A DNA stretch of 5,934 bases from an uncultured Rubritalea sp. (GTDB taxonomy: Bacteria; Verrucomicrobiota; Verrucomicrobiia; Verrucomicrobiales; Akkermansiaceae): positions 1 to 5,934 of the forward strand of contig CALFBV010000161.1 of assembly GCA_937951395.1 (NCBI GenBank), read 5' to 3'. Positions within the stretch are counted from its first letter, which is position 1, and each line of letters opens with the position of its first letter. Under the pieces are notes generated by a model. That model saw only the letters and a list, made by a program, of their open reading frames with translations. It was not told the origin of the DNA and made no database searches. A program made the translations under genes and the position numbers. This document shows, in pieces, positions 1-5,200 of the stretch.

Positions 1-208
1 TTCTATCATCAAGCAGATGAATACCGTGATCCACCATTACCCAGATTTTGAGATTGCGCTATCCCCTTTCCTCTGCGAAATCAATGGGCCATCCACGCCT
101 ACCCCTATAGAACACGCTGACATCCGCTGGGTAAATCTCTCCCAAGCTGCTGACCTAGACTGGGCTGATGCAGATATTCCTATCCTCAAACAATACAAGA
201 ATTTATAA
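1..208 (+). CDS. MutT-like NUDIX hydrolase, C-terminal end (5' truncated)
   Basis: This is the last 68 or so codons of a gene that begins before the window. The frame is open back to base 2 (codons for SIIKQ precede the first internal Met at 17), so the ATG at 17 is probably not the true start. The visible part matches the C-terminal half of MutT-type NUDIX domains: a beta-strand pair around HHYPDFEIALSPFLCEI, then EHADIRWVNLSQ and a closing ADIPILKQY helix, comparable to the Trp-containing strand and final helix of E. coli MutT. MutT enzymes hydrolyse oxidised nucleotides such as 8-oxo-dGTP to the monophosphate in the cytoplasm. The NUDIX box itself (GX5EX7REUXEEXGU) lies upstream and cannot be checked, so substrate is unknown. 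The stop TAA at 206-208 shares its last A with the ATG of the next gene, which suggests translational coupling. A NUDIX-like C-terminal domain of a larger protein is a less likely alternative. Confidence 0.72.
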   Translation, partial: SIIKQMNTVIHHYPDFEIALSPFLCEINGPSTPTPIEHADIRWVNLSQAADLDWADADIPILKQYKNL

Positions 209-855
209 TGACTACTACTGTTACAAAACTAATCGTCTTTGACTGTGACTCCACGCTCTCTTCTATTGAAGGCATCGATGAATTAGCACGTGTGAAGGGT
301 GTTAAGATATTCAAAGAAGTAGAGGCTCTCACCAATGCCGCGATGAATGGAGAGGTTGCGCTGGACGAAGTGTTTGCACGTCGCTTAGAAATCATCCAGC
401 CAGATCACGCTACTTGTGAAGAAGTGGCTAAGCTCTATATCCAAACGGTGGAACCTAGCGCTATGGCTACGCTTTCAGAGCTAAGAAAGAGGGGCTACAC
501 TCCAATAATTCTTTCTGGTGGATTTAAAAGATTAATCGAGCCTCTGGCTAAATTTCTAAAAATCAAGAGAATAGAAGCGGTTCCTCTTCTGTTAGACCGT
601 GATGGGAACTACGTAAAATTTGATGACACCTACCCCACTACTTATAATGGAGGTAAGCCTGAAATCATCGCTAAGCTAAAGAAGGAATTTTCTCCAGAGC
701 GCATCATCATGGTCGGTGATGGAGTTTCTGATCTAGAGACTAAAGATGGAGTCGATCTATTCGTAGGATACGGCAAATACACTGATCGCCAAAAAGTAAG
801 GGAGAGCGCGGATCATTTCATCTACTCTCTAAGTGACCTTTTAGATATTATTTAA
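208..855 (+). CDS. serB: HAD-family phosphoserine phosphatase-like protein
   Basis: The protein is a 215-residue HAD hydrolase with all four catalytic motifs. Motif I is FDCDST with nucleophile Asp12 and acid/base Asp14. Motif II is ILSGGF with Ser103. Motif III is Lys150 in NGGKPE. Motif IV is VGDGVSDLE with Asp171 and Asp175, the Mg2+ ligands. Residues about 18-90 are helical and fit the small C1 cap of phosphoserine phosphatases, which release inorganic phosphate from L-phosphoserine in the last step of serine synthesis. The tail after motif IV (DLFVGYGKYTDRQKV) resembles the eukaryotic PSPH pattern FIGFGG...RQ.V more than E. coli SerB, and there is no N-terminal ACT domain. The ATG at 208 overlaps the upstream stop as TAATG and has no clear Shine-Dalgarno sequence, so re-initiation after the NUDIX gene is likely. 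The family assignment is firm. Phosphoserine as substrate is probable, but a related small phosphate ester cannot be excluded. Confidence 0.85.
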   Translation: MTTTVTKLIVFDCDSTLSSIEGIDELARVKGVKIFKEVEALTNAAMNGEVALDEVFARRLEIIQPDHATCEEVAKLYIQTVEPSAMATLSELRKRGYTPIILSGGFKRLIEPLAKFLKIKRIEAVPLLLDRDGNYVKFDDTYPTTYNGGKPEIIAKLKKEFSPERIIMVGDGVSDLETKDGVDLFVGYGKYTDRQKVRESADHFIYSLSDLLDII

Positions 856-859
856 TTTC

Positions 860-1945
860 CTAATAAGGTGTTCGCAGATGCTCTATCGCATCTCGTAGAT
901 CTTCCTCGGCTATCTCATCTGAGACAAAACTTACCCCTAGCGCTTTTAGCAGCACGAATCTGATCGATCCACTGGAGAATTTCTTGTCGGTCAGGAGTTT
1001 CTGCATGATTGTTGCAGTCGCTATGTTCTCATCGAGAACTAGCGGCAGCTGGAACGCCTCTAACAATGCTAAAATGCGGGCGCCTTCCTCAGTAGAGAGT
1101 GTGCTACGCTTCTGTGACAGATAGACTGCCGCTCGAATACCTAATGAAATAGCTTCTCCATGAAGCAGCTCACCATAGGGCAGGCTAGCCTCAATACCGT
1201 GACCGATAGTGTGACCGAAGTTTAGCAAGGCACGAGTGTCATTTAGCTCCTGCTCATCTTCTTCTACGACACGTGCCTTAATGGCTAGATTCCTCGCTAA
1301 TAACTCTGCCGGCGGCTGCTGATCTGATGGATCCAGCTTTTCCAAATCATCAAACATCGCCGCATCACGGATCGCTGCGTGCTTGATCACCTCTGCGAAC
1401 CCTTCCCGATACTCACGTCCAGGTAAGGAGCTCAAGGTCTTAGGGTCTACGATCACTAGCTTAGGCTGATGAAAGGCTCCAACGAGGTTTTTCCCCTCTG
1501 CGATATTCACACCTGTCTTGCCCCCTACTGAGCTATCCACCTGTGAAACGATGGTGGTAGGGATCTGCACGAATGGGACACCACGGTAAAATACCGCAGC
1601 AACGAAGCCTGCAAGATCACCTACTACTCCCCCTCCCAGTGCTAGGACGAAAGATTTCCTCCCATGCCCAGCTTGAGTCATCTCTCGGCAGAGCATCTCC
1701 ACGTTATTCATACTCTTAGCTGCTTCACCAGCCTTTACAACGTGTCGGGAAACGCTCAGTCCTGATGCTACCAAGTCAGCCATGACAGACTCAGCATAAA
1801 AACTTTCCACATTAGAGTCAGTAATCATAGCGCACTGCGTTAAAAGCTTAAGAGATGCAATTTTTTCACCAAGGGAGTCTAACACCCCGTAGTCGCACCA
1901 GACATCATAACTTCTGTCTGCTAGATCAATATGTACCTTGCTCAT
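860..1945 (-). CDS. aroB: 3-dehydroquinate synthase
   Basis: AroB converts DAHP to 3-dehydroquinate, the second step of the shikimate pathway to chorismate and aromatic amino acids. It is a cytoplasmic NAD+- and divalent-metal-dependent enzyme. The 361 residues match the family's usual length. Visible signatures are the NAD-binding GGGVVGDLAGF (104-114), QIPTT (127-131), QVDSSVGGKTGVN (135-147), GKNLVGAFHQP (151-161), EGFAEVIKH (181-189), LNFGHTIGHGIE (241-252) and LHGEA (261-265). The expected metal ligands are all present: Glu185, His245 and His262. These motifs favour true AroB over the related sugar-phosphate cyclases. The ATG at 1943-1945 gives a normal N-terminus starting with a beta-strand, but the bases just upstream (CTTTAGTCCATTCCT on the coding strand) contain no Shine-Dalgarno sequence. 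It converges with the phosphatase gene (4 bases between stops) and is divergent from the zinc-ribbon gene, so it appears monocistronic here. Confidence 0.97.
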   Translation of the reverse strand: MSKVHIDLADRSYDVWCDYGVLDSLGEKIASLKLLTQCAMITDSNVESFYAESVMADLVASGLSVSRHVVKAGEAAKSMNNVEMLCREMTQAGHGRKSFVLALGGGVVGDLAGFVAAVFYRGVPFVQIPTTIVSQVDSSVGGKTGVNIAEGKNLVGAFHQPKLVIVDPKTLSSLPGREYREGFAEVIKHAAIRDAAMFDDLEKLDPSDQQPPAELLARNLAIKARVVEEDEQELNDTRALLNFGHTIGHGIEASLPYGELLHGEAISLGIRAAVYLSQKRSTLSTEEGARILALLEAFQLPLVLDENIATATIMQKLLTDKKFSSGSIRFVLLKALGVSFVSDEIAEEDLRDAIEHLRTPY

Positions 1946-2114
1946 AGGAATGGACTAAAGTATGATGAGGGCGAAGTAAATCATGAATTCGTGCTGGCAA
2001 AATAAAATCGAACGAATAGCTTCTCTAGCAGACTAATATCTTTAACAGGTTAATTCTCAGATAGCCCCCAAAACAACCTCTTAACTAACATCTCATCACA
2101 ATATTTAATCTAAC
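1946..2114. promoter_or_regulatory. Divergent intergenic region between aroB and the zinc-ribbon protein gene
   Basis: These 169 bases must hold the 5' signals of two divergent genes. I see no convincing sigma-70 -35/-10 pair on either strand and no operator-like palindrome. Weak -10-like hexamers close to each start are AGTATG at 1959-1964 (CATACT on the aroB strand, 4 of 6 matches) and TATTTA at 2102-2107 ahead of the + strand gene. TAATAT at 2034-2039 is a third candidate. None has a good -35 element at 16-18 bases. A 17-codon ORF at 1983-2036 has no ribosome binding site and is likely chance. The promoter role is inferred from the divergent layout only. Confidence 0.4.
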
Positions 2115-3713
2115 ATGGACAAAATCCAAATCAAATGTACATCTTGCGGACAGAAGTTCGCGGTCACTGAATCATACATCGGCAGAATGGTGGAATGTGG
2201 TGCCTGCGATGATAGATTCAAAGTAGAAGGTTCGGCTATAGTTAGACAGAGAAAGCACTATCCTGGTGAAAAATCAGATGCTAATGCTGAAGTTTACTCC
2301 AAATCTCCATCATCCGAGTCTGCTAAGAATAATGAGGTGGCATTTCAAACTGCCAATTACCAGAATGTGAGCGCAGATTATGCTCAACCTCCTAAACCTC
2401 TGAAAACCTTGATGATTTGCGCAGGAACTCTCTTTATTCTCTCATTTATAGCACTCTTCCTCCTCGGTGGTAGAGAAGAAGGTATGCTCGAGGGACTAGA
2501 CAATACAAAGAGATTCATCCTCGCGGGATTCGTAGCCCTAACAGGATCTAGTTTAATTATCCTTGGCTCTAGACATAAGTCGAAGGGTTTGCTACTGTCA
2601 CTCATACTTGGAGGGTCTCTAGTGGCCATGCCATTCATTTACCCTGAAGTGCTAGATTCTAAAATAATTACTGAGTCCATTATTGAGTCTGAGACTACCG
2701 ATAAAGAAAAATCTGATTCCCAGGAAGAAATATTCAATCAACAGCTGAAAGCATACAAAACAAACATCGGCTTTGAAAAGGTAGAAGCAGCTAGAATTTC
2801 ACTTGATAATCCAAATGATTTAAAAGCCATTGTTCTAGTAAACTCAAAAGGGGCAGACCTCGATATCATTCTGCCTTATCTACAATACCAACTAGGACTG
2901 CAAGATACACCAGTAGAATATCCATATGGCAGAGAAATCAATGGTGAATCAGCGACCTTACTTACCTTTGTCACTGATACTCCGATAGAGCGTGTTTTTG
3001 AGATTACCAAGAGATTTGGACAGCCCCAAGAAATGAATGAAATCAGAACAGCGCTCAAGGTAATAGAAATAGTAGTGGATCGAAGTACTCTTCAAGGAAG
3101 GTCCACTGAGTTAACAACTAATCCTAATCACCCTGAATATTTCAATGCCAACCACTCAGAACTCAGAGGCATTGATCGTGCTAAGCAGATGGACGCGGCG
3201 AAGAGACTAGAGACTGCCACCTCCAAAGGAAGACAGGCTGATATAGCGACCGCCCTCTCCGAACTAATTAACATCAACGATCATGAGGTATCTAGACAAG
3301 CAATAACCACACTATACCACTGGAATCTACCCGAATACAACAATGATCAAAACATACTAGATTATGCTAAGAAGATCGCAGGCACAGCACAAATGCACAG
3401 GTCCGTAATGAATTACCTTGCAGATATAGAGATCCCTGGATCAGAAGAAATTCTAGCAATACAATGGGCATCTAAAAAAGGTAATCTGTTATGGGAAAAT
3501 CATCTAATCAGAGCGAAAAAGAGAGGCGAGAAGGCAGTCATCTCCACTCTGCCCTCGTTGGACGAAACTCACTTCAGATCAGCGGCTAACATCCTGAGCA
3601 AAGTCGGAACAGCCGACTCAATAACTAGCATAAACAACTTACTACCAAGGGCAAGTGAAGATGACAAAAAATATTTGAAAGCTGCTATTGACGAAATCAA
3701 ATCTCGACAGTAA
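2115..3713 (+). CDS. Zinc-ribbon membrane protein with extracytoplasmic HEAT-like helical domain, unknown function
   Basis: I do not recognise this 532-residue protein as a named gene. Residues 8-31 form an MJ0042-like zinc ribbon (Cys8, Cys11, Cys28, Cys31; CX2C-X16-CX2C). Residues about 40-95 are a polar linker rich in Ser, Asn and Lys. Three hydrophobic segments follow: about 97-117, 134-152 and 158-177. Positive charges before the first (KPLK) and between the second and third (SRHKSKG), and acidic residues after the first and third, predict a cytoplasmic N-terminus and an extracytoplasmic C-terminal part of about 350 residues. That part has an acidic linker (185-205), a mixed alpha/beta stretch (about 215-325) and a helical region (about 355-530) with HEAT-like pairs such as AITTLYHWNLPE and SAANILSKVGTADS. 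No catalytic motif is evident. A zinc ribbon on a membrane anchor suggests a sensing or scaffolding role, which is inference. The ATG at 2115 places the ribbon at the extreme N-terminus, as is usual, and lacks a Shine-Dalgarno sequence. Confidence 0.85.
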   Translation: MDKIQIKCTSCGQKFAVTESYIGRMVECGACDDRFKVEGSAIVRQRKHYPGEKSDANAEVYSKSPSSESAKNNEVAFQTANYQNVSADYAQPPKPLKTLMICAGTLFILSFIALFLLGGREEGMLEGLDNTKRFILAGFVALTGSSLIILGSRHKSKGLLLSLILGGSLVAMPFIYPEVLDSKIITESIIESETTDKEKSDSQEEIFNQQLKAYKTNIGFEKVEAARISLDNPNDLKAIVLVNSKGADLDIILPYLQYQLGLQDTPVEYPYGREINGESATLLTFVTDTPIERVFEITKRFGQPQEMNEIRTALKVIEIVVDRSTLQGRSTELTTNPNHPEYFNANHSELRGIDRAKQMDAAKRLETATSKGRQADIATALSELININDHEVSRQAITTLYHWNLPEYNNDQNILDYAKKIAGTAQMHRSVMNYLADIEIPGSEEILAIQWASKKGNLLWENHLIRAKKRGEKAVISTLPSLDETHFRSAANILSKVGTADSITSINNLLPRASEDDKKYLKAAIDEIKSRQ

Positions 3714-3731
3714 TCTGCGCCATCAGAAAAA

Positions 3732-3748
3732 AGAAAACACAGTTTTCT
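3732..3748 (+). repeat. Short inverted repeat downstream of the zinc-ribbon gene, possible weak terminator
   Basis: AGAAAAC and GTTTTCT are perfect 7-base complementary arms around a 3-base ACA loop, 18 bases after the stop codon at 3713. The stem has only two G-C pairs, and the following bases (ATCCTTTCTTAT) are T-rich but not a clean T run. It could act as a weak intrinsic terminator or merely be a chance AT-rich palindrome. Confidence 0.3.
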
Positions 3749-3750
3749 AT

Positions 3751-3775
3751 CCTTTCTTATAAATTTTTAGAAAGG
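3751..3775 (+). repeat. Inverted repeat abutting the 5' end of tRNA-Leu
   Basis: CCTTTCT (3751-3757) and AGAAAGG (3769-3775) are perfect 7-base complementary arms separated by 11 bases (TATAAATTTTT). The last G of the right arm is nucleotide 1 of the tRNA. The spacer contains the best -10-like hexamer ahead of the tRNA, so the repeat could frame the promoter as DNA or lie in the transcript leader. Chance is also possible in this AT-rich gap. Confidence 0.35.
3758..3763 (+). promoter_or_regulatory. Candidate -10 element for tRNA-Leu
   Basis: TATAAA matches the TATAAT consensus at 5 of 6 positions. It lies 11 bases before tRNA nucleotide 1, which would give a leader of only a few bases. No good -35 hexamer is visible 16-18 bases upstream (the bases there are A-rich), so the call rests on the -10 alone. 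Confidence 0.25.
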
Positions 3776-3858
3776 CCACCGTGGCGGAATTGGTAGACGC
3801 CCCAGACTTAAAATCTGGTGTCCTTCGGGGCGTACCGGTTCGATCCCGGTCGGTGGTA
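3775..3858 (+). tRNA. tRNA-Leu (anticodon UAA)
   Basis: A complete class II tRNA cloverleaf folds by eye. The acceptor stem GCCACCG (3775-3781) pairs with CGGTGGT (3851-3857), with a G1-U72 wobble at the top and A73 as discriminator, as expected for leucine. The D arm is 3784-3800, with GCG/CGC as stem and GGT in the loop. The anticodon stem CCAGA/TCTGG (3802-3806/3814-3818) encloses the loop CTTAAAA, with anticodon TAA at 3809-3811, which reads UUA and probably UUG. The long variable arm closes on a UUCG tetraloop (3824-3827) with stem GTCC/GGGC, one pair being U-G. The T arm is ACCGG-TTCGATC-CCGGT (3834-3850). The 3' CCA is not encoded (ATT follows), so it must be added after transcription. 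The gene stands alone between two protein genes. Confidence 0.97.
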
Positions 3859-3861
3859 TTT

Positions 3862-3877
3862 TCTAAATATTTTTAGA
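3862..3877 (+). repeat. Short AT-rich inverted repeat just after tRNA-Leu
   Basis: TCTAAA (3862-3867) and TTTAGA (3872-3877) are perfect 6-base arms around a TATT loop, starting four bases after the tRNA ends. The stem has one G-C pair and the bases after it (TCCTTTAAAAG) include no long T run. It may help end or process the tRNA transcript, but it is too weak to call a terminator. Confidence 0.25.
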
Positions 3878-3913
3878 TCCTTTAAAAGCTCAATCTGGCT
3901 CCCTGCCACTCTC

Positions 3914-3919
3914 TATACT
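3914..3919 (+). promoter_or_regulatory. Candidate -10 element for the Gfo/Idh/MocA gene
   Basis: TATACT matches TATAAT at 5 of 6 positions and ends 12 bases before the ATG at 3932. Transcription from it would start about 5-7 bases ahead of the start codon, a nearly leaderless mRNA that would fit the absence of a Shine-Dalgarno sequence. No matching -35 hexamer is visible, so the gene could equally be read through from the tRNA. Confidence 0.22.
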
Positions 3920-3931
3920 CATCACCCTAAT

Positions 3932-5191
3932 ATGTCTTCTAAACTTTCTTTAGTATTATGCGGTTGTGGCTCACGTTCTCGCACCTATTCTAAGATTGCC
4001 ATGAGTTTGAATGATCAGTTTGAGATCATAGCTGGTGCCGACCCTGTAGCTTCGCGAGTGGATGCGATACGTAAAACATCCAACAATCCAGATTTCAAAT
4101 CATACAGCTCAGCTGAAGAACTACTAGATCAGCCTAAGATGGCAGATCTCATGATCATAGCCACACAGGATCACTACCATTTTGAACCAGCTAAGAAAGC
4201 CCTGGAACTCGGCTACCATCTCCTCCTTGAAAAGCCCGCAGCTCAGAGCATCAATGAGATAAAAGAACTGGCAGAGTTAGCTAAGAAATATGACCGGAAA
4301 ATAGTGCTGTGTTTTGTGCTACGCTATACTGATTTTTATGCAAAGGTGAAAGAAATAGTGGATTCTGGAAAGCTTGGAAACATTGTATCCATTCGTGCCC
4401 ATGAAGGCGTAGATGCTTATCATCAAGCACACTCATTTGTCCGTGGCCACTGGGCCAAGTCCACAGACTCCACTCCGATGATCATTGCTAAGTGCAGCCA
4501 TGATACTGACATCATTGCCTGGCTGATGGACTCTCCATGTAAATCAGTATCTTCCATAGGCGGCATTTCCCACTTTTCTGAGAAGCACGCGCCAGAGGGA
4601 GCCACTGACCGATGCACTGATGGCTGTCCCCACGCTGAAACCTGCCTCTATAGCGCACTCAGATACACCACAGACAGAGAACGCTGGCTAAACATGGTTT
4701 ATCCAGACCCTACGAAGAAAAGAGAGACTCAGGAAGTCATTGAGTGGCTAAAAATTTCTCCCTGGGGACGCTGTGTTTACAAATGTGACAACGATGTAGT
4801 GGATCACCAGCAAGTGCTCATGGAATTTGAAAACGGTGCTTCTGCCACACTTTCCATGACTGCTTTTGATTGTGGTAGAACGCTAGAAATCTATGGCACT
4901 AAAGCATCCCTCCGTGGTGGTGATGCCATCAAGGAGCAGTTTGACACCGACCTCCTAATCCGCGATCACTACAATGGTGAAATTGAGAAAATCACTCTCC
5001 CGGACTTAACTGAAAGTGAATACGCAGGACATGGTGGAGGTGACTATGGACTCATCACAGCACTAAGTGACATCATTAACGGTAATAACACCTCGTCAGC
5101 ATCATTGATCGAAAATTCCATCAGCGGACATCTCATAGGATTCACCGCTGAGCAATCTCGCATACAAGATGGAATCAAAATCCCTCTCTAA
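3932..5191 (+). CDS. Gfo/Idh/MocA-family NAD(P)-dependent oxidoreductase with a Cys-rich segment
   Basis: With the ATG at 3932 the protein is 419 residues. The longer open frame back to a GTG at 3818 is rejected because it starts inside tRNA-Leu and would add 38 residues before the Rossmann fold. The N-terminal domain has the nucleotide loop GCGSRSR (11-17), acidic Asp37 at the end of strand 2 and the hallmark LLEKPAA with Glu100, Lys101 and Pro102. The C-terminal alpha/beta domain carries KCSHDTD (187-193), where this family places its catalytic His (His190). Lys187 occupies the general area where the inositol dehydrogenase type has its DxxxH Asp, as I recall for this subgroup. A segment specific to the subgroup has Cys228, Cys232 and Cys238 in APEGATDRCTDGCPHAETC, then Cys281 and Cys285 in GRCVYKCDND. 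The family oxidises or rearranges sugars, inositols and related compounds in the cytoplasm. The substrate cannot be read from sequence, and neighbours give no clue. Its stop lies 9 bases from that of the convergent glucan phosphorylase-like gene. Confidence 0.92.
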   Translation: MSSKLSLVLCGCGSRSRTYSKIAMSLNDQFEIIAGADPVASRVDAIRKTSNNPDFKSYSSAEELLDQPKMADLMIIATQDHYHFEPAKKALELGYHLLLEKPAAQSINEIKELAELAKKYDRKIVLCFVLRYTDFYAKVKEIVDSGKLGNIVSIRAHEGVDAYHQAHSFVRGHWAKSTDSTPMIIAKCSHDTDIIAWLMDSPCKSVSSIGGISHFSEKHAPEGATDRCTDGCPHAETCLYSALRYTTDRERWLNMVYPDPTKKRETQEVIEWLKISPWGRCVYKCDNDVVDHQQVLMEFENGASATLSMTAFDCGRTLEIYGTKASLRGGDAIKEQFDTDLLIRDHYNGEIEKITLPDLTESEYAGHGGGDYGLITALSDIINGNNTSSASLIENSISGHLIGFTAEQSRIQDGIKIPL

Positions 5192-5200
5192 ACATTTATC

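Noticed and set aside
876..893. Hairpin AGATGC-TCTATC-GCATCT just past the phosphatase gene as a terminator
   Set aside because: The 6-base stem lies within the aroB coding sequence and is not followed by a T run in either direction.
1983..2036. 17-codon ORF (MNSCWQNKIERIASLAD) upstream of the zinc-ribbon gene as a possible leader peptide
   Set aside because: There is no ribosome binding site, no run of one amino acid and no attenuator-like hairpin after it. Such short frames are frequent by chance.
2384..2638. 84-codon minus-strand open frame opposite the membrane segments of the zinc-ribbon protein
   Set aside because: It lies wholly within a well-supported gene on the other strand, and its translation shows no family-like pattern. 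The other antisense frames at 186-395, 2876-3058 and 4423-4617 are rejected for the same reason.
3775..3858. tRNA-Leu as an attachment site for an integrated element
   Set aside because: No integrase and no second copy of the tRNA 3' end is present in the window, and the gene downstream looks chromosomal.
3818..3931. N-terminal extension of the oxidoreductase frame to a GTG at 3818
   Set aside because: It begins inside the anticodon stem of tRNA-Leu, and the added 38 residues do not fit the start of a Rossmann fold. The ATG at 3932 places the GCGSRSR loop at residue 11 as expected.
5192..5200. Shared bidirectional terminator between the convergent oxidoreductase and phosphorylase-like genes
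   Set aside because: Only 9 bases separate the stops and no stem of useful strength with a T run was found there or in the adjacent coding ends.
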